Assembly (NCBI GenBank): GCA_020634815.1
Contig: JACKBA010000008.1
Span: 1 to 64,000, forward strand
From: Caldilineaceae bacterium
Lineage (GTDB): Bacteria; Chloroflexota; Anaerolineae; Caldilineales; Caldilineaceae
Reading direction: 5' to 3'
Length of the DNA: 64,000 nucleotides
Part shown: in pieces, positions 8,046 to 18,911 of the stretch
Position numbering within the stretch: position 1 is the first letter of the stretch
Layout: every line of letters begins with the position of its first letter
Position numbers and translations under genes: made by a program
Notes under the pieces: generated by a model
The model's database searches: none
Told to the model about the DNA's origin: nothing
What the model saw: only the letters and a program-made list of their open reading frames with translations

Positions 8046-8528
8046 CTACTCGACAGCGCTTGCCTCCACGATGCCGTCCGCTATCACCCAGCCGACCAAA
8101 CCATCGGCGGCGCGCACGCGGTACCAGCGCACGCCGTTGAGTTCAACGGGATAAGGGCCGAGATCGTCCGGCGATGCAATAATCGTAAACGTGGCGCCGG
8201 CGACATACTCATCCAGTGTGGCTGCCGTCGGCTCTGGCGCGGCGTAAAGGCGCAACATGCCCAGCGCCTGCACCTCCGTCCCCGGGTCGAGCACTTTGAG
8301 CAGCCCGGCAATGCCCGGCCCGGTCACGGTTGCGTTGGGCGGCGCACTGCCCTCGCTTCCCCCTCCGCTCTGTGGGTTGACGCCCGTCACATCCGGCGTC
8401 AGTACAATGACGCCCGTCTGCACCGTGACCTTGGGCGCCACGACCGGCGTCGGCGATTCATCCCGGCCACATGCGGCCACCACCAGCGCGCCGATCAGTA
8501 ACAGAGCGGCAACCCCGTATCGAGCCAT
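8046..8528 (-). CDS. Predicted lipoprotein with bacterial SH3-like domain
   Basis: A 160-residue exported protein. The signal sequence RYGVAALLLIGALVVAACG ends in the lipobox VVAAC. A Thr/Val/Pro-rich linker follows, then a C-terminal SH3b-like domain: LRLYAAPEPTAATL, GVRWYRVRAADGLVGWV. Such domains bind peptidoglycan or other surface ligands. The start at 8528 is chosen over the in-frame ATG at 8537 because AAAGGA then lies 8 nt upstream. The start is 1 nt after the PolX stop, so it is probably co-transcribed and coupled with polX. Confidence 0.75.
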   Translation of the reverse strand: MARYGVAALLLIGALVVAACGRDESPTPVVAPKVTVQTGVIVLTPDVTGVNPQSGGGSEGSAPPNATVTGPGIAGLLKVLDPGTEVQALGMLRLYAAPEPTAATLDEYVAGATFTIIASPDDLGPYPVELNGVRWYRVRAADGLVGWVIADGIVEASAVE

Positions 8529-8529
8529 C

Positions 8530-10320
<1,791 letters not shown>

Positions 10321-10347
10321 GTGAGTTTGTAGGTGAAAAGATGGCTG

Positions 10348-10369
10348 GATGACAAGATGACAAGATGAA
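10348..10369 (+). repeat. Period-8 short tandem repeat upstream of polX
   Basis: Two exact copies of GATGACAA followed by a partial third lie between the CoxG-like gene and polX. It is one more short-period tandem repeat in this window, with no recognised role. Confidence 0.55.
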
Positions 10370-10399
10370 TGATGGCTATCGCAACCGGCATTGGGCGAA

Positions 10400-11137
10400 T
10401 CAGTCTTTTTGAACCAGGCGCACGAGGACGACAAAGGCCAGCATGGCCAGCGCGCCGAGCGCAAACCAGGTAACGCGCTCCTGCTTGTCGGCGGGAATGT
10501 AATCGGCAGCCAGGTCCTTGGCCACGTCGCGGGCGACCTCGGCGGCGATGCCGACCATGGAGGGCGAAGCGGGTGCGCGGGTGGAAGAAGGTTGGGAGAC
10601 TGGAGATTGGAGATTAGAGATTGGAGATTGGGCGCTCGGTGCACCGGCGGTGGTTGTCTCCGCTGCTGGTTTCTCCGTCTCCTCGGTTGCTTGGCCGGCG
10701 CCGCTCAGCGAGGCGTCCAGCGCGGCCAGGCCCTGGCGCGTCAGCGAGCGGGCCGTGCTCTCGATGAGGCGCTGGCCCACGCCGGCAATGCGCCCGCCCA
10801 CCTGCACGTCGCCGCCGTAGCGCAGCAACGTGCCGCCGCCATCATTGTCCTCCAGGAAGAGCGTGCCCTCGCCCGAGACGAAGCCGGGCGCGCCCTGGCC
10901 GTCGACCTTCATCGTGTATTGTTGCAGCGGCACGATGTCGGCCAGCGAGATCTTGCCATCGAAGCGCCCCTGCACCGGACCGATCTTGACATTCATGGAT
11001 GCACGATAGTCGTTTTCGCCCACCTGCTCCATCTGCTCGCCGCCGGGCAGCGCCGTCGCCAGCACGCTCGGGTCCATGAGCGCCGCCCACACGTCGCTGC
11101 GCGGGGCGTCGAATGTATAGGTGCCTTCCAGTCGCAT
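10400..11137 (-). CDS. CoxG-like SRPBCC domain protein with C-terminal membrane anchor
   Basis: A 245-residue protein. Residues 1-150 form a CoxG/SRPBCC lipid-binding-type fold (MRLEGTYTFDAPRSDVW, LPGGEQME, GRIAGVGQRLIE). CoxG proteins take part in maturation or membrane docking of molybdenum CO dehydrogenases, but no cox genes lie nearby, so this is an orphan. A low-complexity Ala/Thr/Ser linker (about 150-190) is followed by an amphipathic part and one transmembrane helix (TWFALGALAMLAFVVLVRLV) ending in a basic tail. Part of the linker (AQSPISNLQSPVSQ) is encoded by the same GGAGATT heptad repeat found in tex. Confidence 0.82.
   Translation of the reverse strand: MRLEGTYTFDAPRSDVWAALMDPSVLATALPGGEQMEQVGENDYRASMNVKIGPVQGRFDGKISLADIVPLQQYTMKVDGQGAPGFVSGEGTLFLEDNDGGGTLLRYGGDVQVGGRIAGVGQRLIESTARSLTRQGLAALDASLSGAGQATEETEKPAAETTTAGAPSAQSPISNLQSPVSQPSSTRAPASPSMVGIAAEVARDVAKDLAADYIPADKQERVTWFALGALAMLAFVVLVRLVQKD
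10595..10629 (+). repeat. Five-unit GGAGATT heptad repeat inside coxG-like gene
   Basis: Five consecutive 7-bp units on the plus strand: GGAGACT, GGAGATT, GGAGATT, AGAGATT, GGAGATT. On the coding (minus) strand they are read in frame as a Ser/Pro/Asn/Gln-rich linker. The unit is the same as in the tex insertion at 5864-5935. Confidence 0.8.
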
Positions 11138-11213
11138 GGCAATCTCCTCGTCCGTGGTTGGTTGCTGCGAGAATCTTAGGGGCGAGCGGCGCGGATGTCA
11201 ACCCAGGAATGCG

Positions 11214-11249
11214 CAGGGGCGCACACCGTCCTGCGGATGTGCGCCCCTG
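11214..11249. terminator. 12-bp hairpin after the giant secreted gene
   Basis: CAGGGGCGCACA (11214-11225) pairs perfectly with TGTGCGCCCCTG (11238-11249) around a 12-nt loop. It lies 28 nt past the stop of the minus-strand gene ending at 11277 and before the next minus-strand gene. No clear T-run follows, so it is a weak terminator, an RNA-stabilising hairpin or a dispersed palindrome. Confidence 0.5.
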
Positions 11250-11276
11250 TATGACACTTTCCTGCCCTGTGCCTGG

Positions 11277-14200
11277 CTACGGCATGACGATTTCTACCTG
11301 CTCCGGTGCAGTGACGTAGATGACGGGGTCGCCTTGATACCACCCCACCGTGCCGCTGACTCTTACTCGTTGGCCGGCACGATATATCCGTTCCGGCGCG
11401 ACAGGGAAGTTGGCCCACTCGCCGGCCATGATGCGCGCAACAAAGACGCCGCGGTGAGGCGACTTGAAGCCCAGATATGCGGCCTTGCCATTGTTGAACA
11501 CATCGGCCAGTGTGCCTTCGACCGTGACGCGCTGACCTGCATAGGCAGCCGCGTCGAGATAGCTGATCACGGGCAGGTCGTCCTGACTCAGTTCGCGGCC
11601 GGCCAACTGTGGCGCGCTGTCCGCAACCGCGAAGTCGGAGGATGAGAGATCATTCGCGATGGTCTGAATCGTCGCTGCGGCAGGCGCTGCGGTTGTGGTC
11701 GTGCCGGCGCTAGACTCCAACGCAACGATGGTGCCGTCGGCGCTGACAAAGTATAAGGTATCCTTGCCGATAACCCATTGCGCATACTCGCTCCAGTAGG
11801 CATCGTACACCGCTCCCTGCCGCCAGTAGATGTAGAAACCGCCCGGCCAGTCACGCGTGTTGCGCAGGCCGGTCGCACAGTAATGCGTCGTGCTGAAGCC
11901 CGTCCGGCAGACGTCCGAATCCTGCGACGTTGCGATGTGAGGCAGGTTCGACGTCGTGATCGGTGCGCTGCCCGTTCCCCGGCTTGGCGAACGATCCACG
12001 ATGGTATGTGCCAGGCCAGCCTCCCAGTGTCCTGCATAGAGCTGATTCCCGGCCATTGTCAGATAGGGCTGCTCGTCGGTCGGCACATAGGTGTTGTTCA
12101 TGAAGCGTACATAGCCGGCCAGATATCCGGCGACAGTGGTGTCGTCGAGGAGCATTTCGCCCAGCCGCGCATCGCCACGCCCATCGCACGGCAAACGCAG
12201 GCAGGGCGAACCGCGCATCACAACGTAGGCAACTTCCTGGCCATTGTCGAAGCGTTTCACGACCGGCATGAAGCCCATTGGCATGTAGTTGCCGTCGCCG
12301 TACCCGCCATGACCGATGTTGGCAACGAAGGCCTTGGAGCCATCCTGGAGGCGAAGCACCATCAGCGCCTCCTGGTTCGGTTGCGCTGTCAGGTTGGCGC
12401 GCATCTGCGTGTTGGTGCCCGGCCACGGCGACCATGTCCAGAGCGTCTGCCAGTTCAACCGCAGCTTGATCATGACCAGGCCATGTTCTTCGGCAATCAC
12501 GGGCCAGCCGCGGCTGACCTCGGCATTCGGAGCGGAATAGCCGGGATCGCCCGGATTGAGGCTGGTGGGCTTGACGCGCCAGCGCTGCGCCCCGGTCGCT
12601 CCGGCGATGGCATGGACGTAGAGGTCACGGCTGCCGGCGACGACGAGGTCAGTTGCCGGGGAGTAGGAAGGCGGCGTGTCGACGGATGAGCCGGCATCGT
12701 AGCGCCACAACTCATGCAGGTCGCCGGTATCGAGGGCATAGACGGACTGGCCCATGCTGAAGAAGAGACGGTTGCCATGCAGAGCAGGCGGAAGCGGCAG
12801 CGAACTGCTCTGATTCGTGGCAAACAGGCTTGTCACTGCCCCCGTGGCCGCATTCAGCTTGTAGAGTTTGCCGTCGGTGCTCACCACGAACAAGGATGCC
12901 GTCGGCGCATGGTAGGCCGGCGTGGAGGCAATCGTGCCGATCGTGGCCTGGTTCCATAGCACGGAACCGTTGGCGTTATCGAGCGCAAAGACGCCGCGAC
13001 TGCCGGCCGCCACGTAGACCCGACCGCCACCCGTCACCGGCTGACTGTTGCGCGGCAGTCCTGTCTTGCCAGCCGAAACAGTGCCGGTGGCCGTGGGGCC
13101 ATTCCAAGACCATTTCCAGCGCCACGGCGTCGGGATTGCCAGCGGCTGGTAGCTCGTGCGCAGGGCATCGTGGCCGTGTTGTGACCACTCCGTCTCTGCA
13201 TAATAGGGAATCTGCGTTGGTGTCGGCGTCGCTGTCGGTGCCGGCGTATTTGTCGCCGTGGCCGTTGCAGTCGGCGTCGGCACGGGCGTATTCGTCGGTG
13301 TCGTGGTCGAAGTTGCCGTCGGCTCAGGCGTATTCGTCGTCGTGACCGTTGGCGTTGGCTCGGGCGTATTCGTCGCCGTGGCCGTTGCAGTCGGCGTCGG
13401 CTGGGACGTGTTCGTTGCCGTCGGCTCCGGCGTGTCAGTCGGCGTACCGGTCGCCGTCGCTGTTGGCTCGGACGTACTCGTCAGTGTCGGGGTCGCAGTT
13501 GCCGTTGGCTCAGGCGTACTCGTCGCCGTGGTCGTTGCAGTCGGCGTCGGCTGGGACGTGTTCGTTGCCGTCGGCTCCGGCGTGTCAGTCGGCGTAGCGG
13601 TCGCCGTCGCTGTTGGCTCGGGCGTGTTCGTTGCCGTGGCCGTCGCAGTCGCCGTCGGTTCCGGTGTGTCGGTCGGCGTCGAGGTTGCGGTCGGCGTCGG
13701 AGTCGCAGGCGGCACAGCAACGACCTCGACCGCCCGAACCTCCGGCGACAGCATTGGATTCCCCGTACTCAGTTGGAGCCGATACTGGAAGAAGCGCCCC
13801 GCCGGGCTGGGAATGGAGTCTGTCGCAGTCGCTTCCCACGCACTCCAGGTCTCCCCATCCAGTGACGAACGGGTCAGCATCACGACAGTTTCTGAGGACA
13901 TTTCTGCGGCCAGCAGCGATGCCGATGACCACGTGACGATCTCGCCGGCATCGTAGACGCAGGAGGTATAGCTTCCGCTGGGTGCATATTGTCCGGCGCG
14001 TGCCCAGTCGACGCGCATCGGGCTGACTCCATATGTCGTGGGCGTCTGGTGATAGAGGAACGCCCACGTGTTCAGCGTTGCCTGGCCGGGGATCGTGGCT
14101 TGCAAGACATCGTCGACAAAGAAGCGGGATTCCTCAGCCGCCCATTCAATGCGGAAGAGATGGAATTGGGTCAGATCGAACGGCGCGATTTCTACATCCG

Positions 14201-17200
14201 TCAGCGGCTGTGTCTCGTCGCCATCGCGCCCGCGGGCGAATGTGGTATTGGTGTCGCGCGTTACGAATACGCGCAGCGCCGAGTCAGCCGGATAGGTCGT
14301 GTCGTAGGCTAGTGGCGGCAACTCGCGATAGAAGCCCAGATCCGGCCAACCGGCATTGGCGCCGTTGACGCGCAACTGCGCACGCGCTTCAAAGAAGCGA
14401 GGCTGAAGGGGTTGCATGTTTGCCTGCGACCGCAGATATGCCCCGTCCAGTTCAACCAGGCCGTTGGCCACAGCCGGCGGCACCGAATACCACGTATTGG
14501 CATCGCCGATCACCCACCGGCCAGTGTCGATGGTCAAGCCCGTGAAGTAATCCTCAACCGTGGCAGCCAGGCGGATTTCGCCGCCCAGCGCGTCGCTGAT
14601 GCTCACATTGTCAAGCACCGCACAGGGTGCGGCAAAGTCGCCTGTGCTCGTCTGGCTGAACCCACCGGGCGCAACCGGGAGCGCTGCATGCGTTGCCGTG
14701 GCAGTCGGCGTCGAGGTAGCGGTCGGTTCAGGCGTATCCGTCGCCGTCGATGTTGCGGTGGCCGTCGGTTCCGGCGTATCCGTCGGCGTCGAGGTAGCAG
14801 TGGCCGTCGGTTCCGGCGTGTCGGTCGCCGTCGACGTTGCAGTGGCCGTAGGCTCCGGTGTGTCTGTCGCCGTCGCGGTCGCGGTGGCTGTCGGCTCCGG
14901 TGTGTCTGTCGGCGTCGACGTTGCGGTGGCGGTCGGTTCCGGCGTATCGGTCGGCGTCGAGGTCGCGGTGGCCGTCGGCTCGGGCGTATCGGTCGGCGTC
15001 GAGGTCGCGGTGGCCGTCGGTTCAGGCGTGTCGGTCGGCGTCGAGGTGGCGGTAGAGGTCGGCTCGGGCGTGTCGGTCGCCGTCGAGGTCGCGGTGGCTG
15101 TCGGCTCGGGCGTATCGGTCGGCGTCGAGGTCCCGGTGGCCGTCGGCTCAGGCGTATCGGTCGGCGTCGAGGTCGGGGTGGCCGTCGGTTCAGGCGTGTC
15201 GGTCGGCGTCGAGGTCAGGGTAGCCGTCGGTTCCGGCGTGTCCGTCGCCGTCGAGGTTGCACTCGGCGTCGGTTCGGGCGTGTCGGTCGGCGTCGAGGTT
15301 GCAGTCGGCGTCGGCTCGGGCGTGTCCGTCGGCGTCGATGTCGCGGTGGCCGTTGGTTCAGGCGTGTCGGTCGGCGTCGACGTTGCGGTCGCAGTCGGCT
15401 CTGGTGTGTCGGTCGCCGTTGAGGTCGCAGTCGCTGTCGGTTCGGGCGTGTCGGTCGCCGTCGACGTTGCGGTGGCCGTCGGCTCCGGCGTGTCCGTCGG
15501 CGTCGATGTCGCGGTGGCAGTCGGTTCGGGCGTGTCGGTTGCCGTCGACGTTGCAGTCGGCGTCGGTTCGGGCGTGTCCGTCGCCGTCGAGGTTGCAGTC
15601 GGCGTCGGCTCGGGCGTGTCCGTCGGCGTCGATGTCGCGGTGGCTGTCGGTTCGGGCGTGTCCGTCGGCGTCGATGTCGCGGTGGCTGTCGGTTCGGGCG
15701 TGTCGGTCGCCGTCGAAGTTGCAGTGGCCGTCGATTCCGGTGTGTCGGTCGGCGTCGGGGTCGCAGTAGTGGTCGGTTCCGGCGTATCCGTTGCCGTGGC
15801 GGTCGATGTCGCCGTCAGTTCGGGCGTATCAGTGGCTGTGGCGGTTTCTGTTGCCGTTGGTTCCGGTGTGTTCGCCGGTGTCTCCGTGCCAGAGCCGGTG
15901 ACTGTGGTTGTTGCCGTTGCCGTTTCTGTTGCAGTGGGCGTGCCGGTCGCAGTCGATTCTGGCGTAGACGTCGCCGTTGCGGTCGGCGTGGCGGTATCCG
16001 TTGCCGTCGGTGCAGATGTCGCTGTTGGCGTCTCTGTGGCGGTCGGTGTGGCAGTGTTCGTCGCAGTGGGCAACGGCGTTGGCGTGCTCGTCGGGGTGGG
16101 CGTCGGCGGCGGGGCAAATGGCACGTCACTGGAATAGAGTGGGCCGGCCGTGCCGGTGCCACCATATCGACACTCGCCATTACTCGGTCCACCAGTCACG
16201 GATGCCGAGTCAATGATCGTGCCCGCACATGGCCCTTCCTGGCCCTCGTCGAAGTGGTAGAGACCAACCGTATTGGCATCGGCAATGAAGGGAGCAGCCG
16301 GCGGCGCAAAAGCGCCAGTGTAGCGCAGCACGTTCGAGATACGCACTTCATCCAGCCAGCCGTTGAAGCTTGGATATGTCGGACCATCGTTGAATTTTTC
16401 GGCCCCCAATACCAGGTACGGATCATTGGCGTAGCTCGTCGACCGGCCGTCTCGATAGCTGGCGTTGCCGCCAGTTCCGGAACGCGATCCATCGGCGGCG
16501 CCATCCACGAAGATCGCCAACGCACCGGACAAACGGCGCGTGACAGCCACGTGATGCCATTGGCCGTCGGCGACATTCCTGCTGCCGCACGCGGTCGTGC
16601 CGCGGGTGCCAATCGATACGCCAAAAGCAATCCGGCCATTGTGCAGCGAAACGCCGAAATCTCCGTAGTCGCCGGCATTATAGATGTCGCGGTCGACGAT
16701 GATATTTCCGGTGATCCAGCCATCCCGGCGGTTACAAGTGGCGCGCCCCTGGTTGACGCCAGGCTCGGCCTTGATCCAGAACTCGATGGTGAAATCGGTG
16801 ACGCCCACATCAACCGGGCGGGCCGGATTGTCAATCGCTACCTTGACACGGTCAATATCGCCGGATGTATGGCCAAAGAAACGCAACGAATTGGGGGAAC
16901 CGTCAATGACGTTTGTGCTTGCTGGCAGCGGCGGTAGGGAGAGATCGACTTCTTCTTCAGTCGCATCTGCTTCGTCGAAAAGATCGCCAACCGCGTTGAT
17001 GAACGGGAGGTAGATTGAGTTCGAGCCGGTTGCACTCTCTGCCAGGATGCCATCCGCTCCTGCTCTGCTCACAGACTGACGATCCTGAGCACCAGGCAAC
17101 ACGGCAATGTAAGGCAAGTGGATATGATAGCTTACGCCAGGTACGTCCTGTCCCAAGACAACCGTCGCACCAAAAGGCAGGCTACCTGCGATTACCAATG

Positions 17201-17246
17201 AAACGAAGGCGAAGACGATGAAAGCGGATACGCGCTGACGTTGCAT
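11277..17246 (-). CDS. Giant secreted lectin/PQQ-propeller protein with TPEPTATAT linkers
   Basis: A 1989-residue exported protein. A signal peptide spans about residues 1-32. Two short HLPYIA/YLPFIN segments follow; such motifs recur in Chloroflexota secreted proteins. Residues 95-365 form a LamG/concanavalin-like domain (TDFTIEFWIKAEPG, DGQWHHVAVTRRLSGAL, NGWLDEVRISN). Residues about 377-852 are a Thr-Pro-rich repeat of the 14-residue unit TPEPTATATSTPTD. Residues 853-1176 hold a second jelly-roll domain (FRIEWAAEESRFFVDDVLQ). A shorter repeat covers 1177-1345. Residues 1346 to about 1890 are a PQQ/WD-like beta-propeller (GGRVYVAAGSRGVFALDNAN), and the C-terminus is an OB-like domain (GQRVTVEGTLADVF, GQRVRVSGTVGWY). 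It probably binds polysaccharide at the cell surface; its catalytic role, if any, is unknown. Confidence 0.85.
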   Translation of the reverse strand: MQRQRVSAFIVFAFVSLVIAGSLPFGATVVLGQDVPGVSYHIHLPYIAVLPGAQDRQSVSRAGADGILAESATGSNSIYLPFINAVGDLFDEADATEEEVDLSLPPLPASTNVIDGSPNSLRFFGHTSGDIDRVKVAIDNPARPVDVGVTDFTIEFWIKAEPGVNQGRATCNRRDGWITGNIIVDRDIYNAGDYGDFGVSLHNGRIAFGVSIGTRGTTACGSRNVADGQWHHVAVTRRLSGALAIFVDGAADGSRSGTGGNASYRDGRSTSYANDPYLVLGAEKFNDGPTYPSFNGWLDEVRISNVLRYTGAFAPPAAPFIADANTVGLYHFDEGQEGPCAGTIIDSASVTGGPSNGECRYGGTGTAGPLYSSDVPFAPPPTPTPTSTPTPLPTATNTATPTATETPTATSAPTATDTATPTATATSTPESTATGTPTATETATATTTVTGSGTETPANTPEPTATETATATDTPELTATSTATATDTPEPTTTATPTPTDTPESTATATSTATDTPEPTATATSTPTDTPEPTATATSTPTDTPEPTPTATSTATDTPEPTPTATSTATDTPEPTATATSTPTDTPEPTATATSTATDTPEPTATATSTATDTPEPTATATSTPTDTPEPTATATSTPTDTPEPTPTATSTPTDTPEPTPSATSTATDTPEPTATLTSTPTDTPEPTATPTSTPTDTPEPTATGTSTPTDTPEPTATATSTATDTPEPTSTATSTPTDTPEPTATATSTPTDTPEPTATATSTPTDTPEPTATATSTPTDTPEPTATATATATDTPEPTATATSTATDTPEPTATATSTPTDTPEPTATATSTATDTPEPTATSTPTATATHAALPVAPGGFSQTSTGDFAAPCAVLDNVSISDALGGEIRLAATVEDYFTGLTIDTGRWVIGDANTWYSVPPAVANGLVELDGAYLRSQANMQPLQPRFFEARAQLRVNGANAGWPDLGFYRELPPLAYDTTYPADSALRVFVTRDTNTTFARGRDGDETQPLTDVEIAPFDLTQFHLFRIEWAAEESRFFVDDVLQATIPGQATLNTWAFLYHQTPTTYGVSPMRVDWARAGQYAPSGSYTSCVYDAGEIVTWSSASLLAAEMSSETVVMLTRSSLDGETWSAWEATATDSIPSPAGRFFQYRLQLSTGNPMLSPEVRAVEVVAVPPATPTPTATSTPTDTPEPTATATATATNTPEPTATATATPTDTPEPTATNTSQPTPTATTTATSTPEPTATATPTLTSTSEPTATATGTPTDTPEPTATNTSQPTPTATATATNTPEPTPTVTTTNTPEPTATSTTTPTNTPVPTPTATATATNTPAPTATPTPTQIPYYAETEWSQHGHDALRTSYQPLAIPTPWRWKWSWNGPTATGTVSAGKTGLPRNSQPVTGGGRVYVAAGSRGVFALDNANGSVLWNQATIGTIASTPAYHAPTASLFVVSTDGKLYKLNAATGAVTSLFATNQSSSLPLPPALHGNRLFFSMGQSVYALDTGDLHELWRYDAGSSVDTPPSYSPATDLVVAGSRDLYVHAIAGATGAQRWRVKPTSLNPGDPGYSAPNAEVSRGWPVIAEEHGLVMIKLRLNWQTLWTWSPWPGTNTQMRANLTAQPNQEALMVLRLQDGSKAFVANIGHGGYGDGNYMPMGFMPVVKRFDNGQEVAYVVMRGSPCLRLPCDGRGDARLGEMLLDDTTVAGYLAGYVRFMNNTYVPTDEQPYLTMAGNQLYAGHWEAGLAHTIVDRSPSRGTGSAPITTSNLPHIATSQDSDVCRTGFSTTHYCATGLRNTRDWPGGFYIYWRQGAVYDAYWSEYAQWVIGKDTLYFVSADGTIVALESSAGTTTTAAPAAATIQTIANDLSSSDFAVADSAPQLAGRELSQDDLPVISYLDAAAYAGQRVTVEGTLADVFNNGKAAYLGFKSPHRGVFVARIMAGEWANFPVAPERIYRAGQRVRVSGTVGWYQGDPVIYVTAPEQVEIVMP
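13205..13715 (-). repeat. Minisatellite encoding the second Thr-Pro linker
   Basis: A degenerate GC-rich repeat of about 36-42 bp units encodes TPEPTATATATPTDTPEPT-type sequence, about 168 residues, between the second jelly-roll and the propeller of the giant protein. Individual units diverge mainly at third codon positions. Confidence 0.85.
14690..16115 (-). repeat. 42-bp minisatellite encoding the first Thr-Pro linker
   Basis: About 1.4 kb of a 42-bp unit repeated some 25-30 times encodes the 14-residue motif TPEPTATATSTPTD, with Ala/Pro alternation at fixed positions (STPTD or STATD). All copies stay in frame and differ mostly by synonymous changes, consistent with selection on the protein and with expansion by slippage or recombination. 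Assembly collapse is possible in such a region. Confidence 0.9.
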
Positions 17247-17592
17247 CTTTCACTCCTGTTCGGGTAAGAGTGAGAACACGAACTGTTACGGTAGTTTTCC
17301 CGGGACCTGACATCTTGAACCGCGATGAAGCGCACCGCATAAAGGGGTGCTAACTGAGCCGACATGTATGAGTGCACCTGCGGTAAGGCGAACAAGATTC
17401 GCTCCGATGACGCAACTCCAACTCATTCTTATGTCGCAAGTTCTTTGCGTATGTAGCATACCGATCCAGGGTTTCGGTTCAAGGAGGGGGTAAGCTACAT
17501 ATTGGTAGCGTAAGTTACCATACGCTCACACACTTGTCAACTTATTCGCACATGCTTTTCGATGCCCGACAACCTCAATTCACATGGCAATG
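17247..17592. other. 346-bp intergenic region
   Basis: It separates the minus-strand beta-lactamase-fold gene from the minus-strand giant gene, so it should hold the promoter of the latter; I see no convincing -35/-10 pair. A bulged inverted repeat, GGTAAGCTAC (17489-17498) with GTAGC (17505-17509) and TTACC (17515-17519), may be a terminator or binding site. Confidence 0.4.
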
Positions 17593-18648
17593 TCATGATA
17601 CCAACGCCTCCCCAATTGCAGCCCAGGATTCCCACCAACCGAGAAAGTTTCGCGTGCCGAGCATAACCCATGCAACATGATTATCCGGATCTGCCCACGC
17701 CAGGCAGCCTGAGGAGCCGACGTGACCGAACGAGGCTGGTGACGCCGAGGCCGGCGTCCAGTGTGGGGACTTCGCGCCGCGCACTTCAACGCCAAGGCCC
17801 CACGGGCACTCCGGCCACGTCAACGGCGGAAAGAAGCCGCCGCCCACCCCGCTCGCCTGGTTGCGGACAGCTTCGGCAAGCAGGTCGCCCGGCAAGAAGC
17901 CATGTGGGATGCCGGCAAAGGCGCGCACGAGGCGGAGGGCACCCGCCGCGTCGGTCACCAGACCGCCCCACGGCAGCGCCAGCGACCGCCAGAAACGCGA
18001 GTTGATCGGCTCCAGCGGCGTGCTACGATGCTCGCCAAAATCGCCGGCGATGCTTGCCGGCGGCAGCGGGGGCTCCGTGCCCAGAAAGCCCTTGATGCCC
18101 AGCGGGTCAAGTACCAGCTCCGCCAGCCCGTCGGCGAAGGGCATGCCGGTGCGCCGCTCGACGATCACGGCCAGCAGCCCGATGCCCACGTTGCTGTAGG
18201 TGACACGGCTTCGGGGCGGGCGCGACACCGGCGCAGCCAGGCAGGCCGCAGCCAGCATCGGCCAGGTGAGCGACGGGGTGTAGGGCGCCGCCGCCGGTGC
18301 GAGATCGCCGGGCAGCCCGCTCGTGTGTGACAGTAACATGCGCACGGTGATCTCATGGCCGGCGGCACGCGCGTCGGGGAGCAGCGCGTCCAGCCGATCG
18401 TCGAGCGCGAGCGCGCCGGTGGCAACCAGCCGCAGCACGGCCAGGGCAGTAGCCAGCTTGGTAATGGACGCAACCGGGAAGAGGGTGTCCGCTGTCAGGG
18501 GAACGTTTTCCGCGTCGGTACCCACGGCAAGAAACTCCGGCGGTCGAATCCCGCGCGCAACGGCCAGGACAATGCCGGGCACCTCCTTGTCGCGCATCGT
18601 CGCTCCCAGCACCGGTTGGACACGCGCTTGCCATGAGTCATGATTCAT
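17593..18648 (-). CDS. Serine beta-lactamase-fold hydrolase (class C/esterase-like)
   Basis: A 351-residue protein of the beta-lactamase/penicillin-binding fold (COG1680-type). The nucleophile motif SxxK is SITK at residues 61-64 and the YxN motif is YSN at 151-153. A C-terminal FGHVGSSG supplies the HxG equivalent of KTG. The segment LLSHTSGLP after the first motif is typical. There is no signal peptide, so it is probably a cytoplasmic esterase or D-amino peptidase rather than a resistance beta-lactamase. Start 18648 has GGAG 8 nt upstream. Confidence 0.85.
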   Translation of the reverse strand: MNHDSWQARVQPVLGATMRDKEVPGIVLAVARGIRPPEFLAVGTDAENVPLTADTLFPVASITKLATALAVLRLVATGALALDDRLDALLPDARAAGHEITVRMLLSHTSGLPGDLAPAAAPYTPSLTWPMLAAACLAAPVSRPPRSRVTYSNVGIGLLAVIVERRTGMPFADGLAELVLDPLGIKGFLGTEPPLPPASIAGDFGEHRSTPLEPINSRFWRSLALPWGGLVTDAAGALRLVRAFAGIPHGFLPGDLLAEAVRNQASGVGGGFFPPLTWPECPWGLGVEVRGAKSPHWTPASASPASFGHVGSSGCLAWADPDNHVAWVMLGTRNFLGWWESWAAIGEALVS

Positions 18649-18769
18649 GGTGCATTCTCCATTTCTTTGAATCCCAAAACGGCTCGGCCAGGATGCCCGC
18701 GCAGGGATGGCCCGCGCTACCGCCGAAATCGGACGGCGCCGAGGCAGGGACGGTTGCGCCTGCACCCTG

Positions 18770-18775
18770 TATAAT
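18770..18775 (+). promoter_or_regulatory. TATAAT -10-like hexamer
   Basis: A perfect TATAAT sits in the divergent gap between the genes at 18648 (minus) and 18912 (plus), 136 nt before the plus-strand start. No good -35 is found at the usual distance, so it is only a candidate. Confidence 0.3.
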
Positions 18776-18911
18776 AGCCGCAAACCGCTACTGCATGCAG
18801 ACAAAACCGGCAACCGGCAACGGCAGCAAAATTCCGACGACACTCTGAACGGAGCGCGTTGCAGCGGTCCGGCCGCTTCTCACGAATCATGCACCAAGAG
18901 AGGAAAAAGCT

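Noticed and set aside
14690..16115. CRISPR array
   Set aside because: Units are contiguous and coding, without unique spacers; no cas genes are present.
14412..16137. Val/Gly- or Arg-rich frames on the plus strand across the minisatellite
   Set aside because: Antisense reading of the Thr-Pro repeat; the minus strand joins two globular domains in frame.
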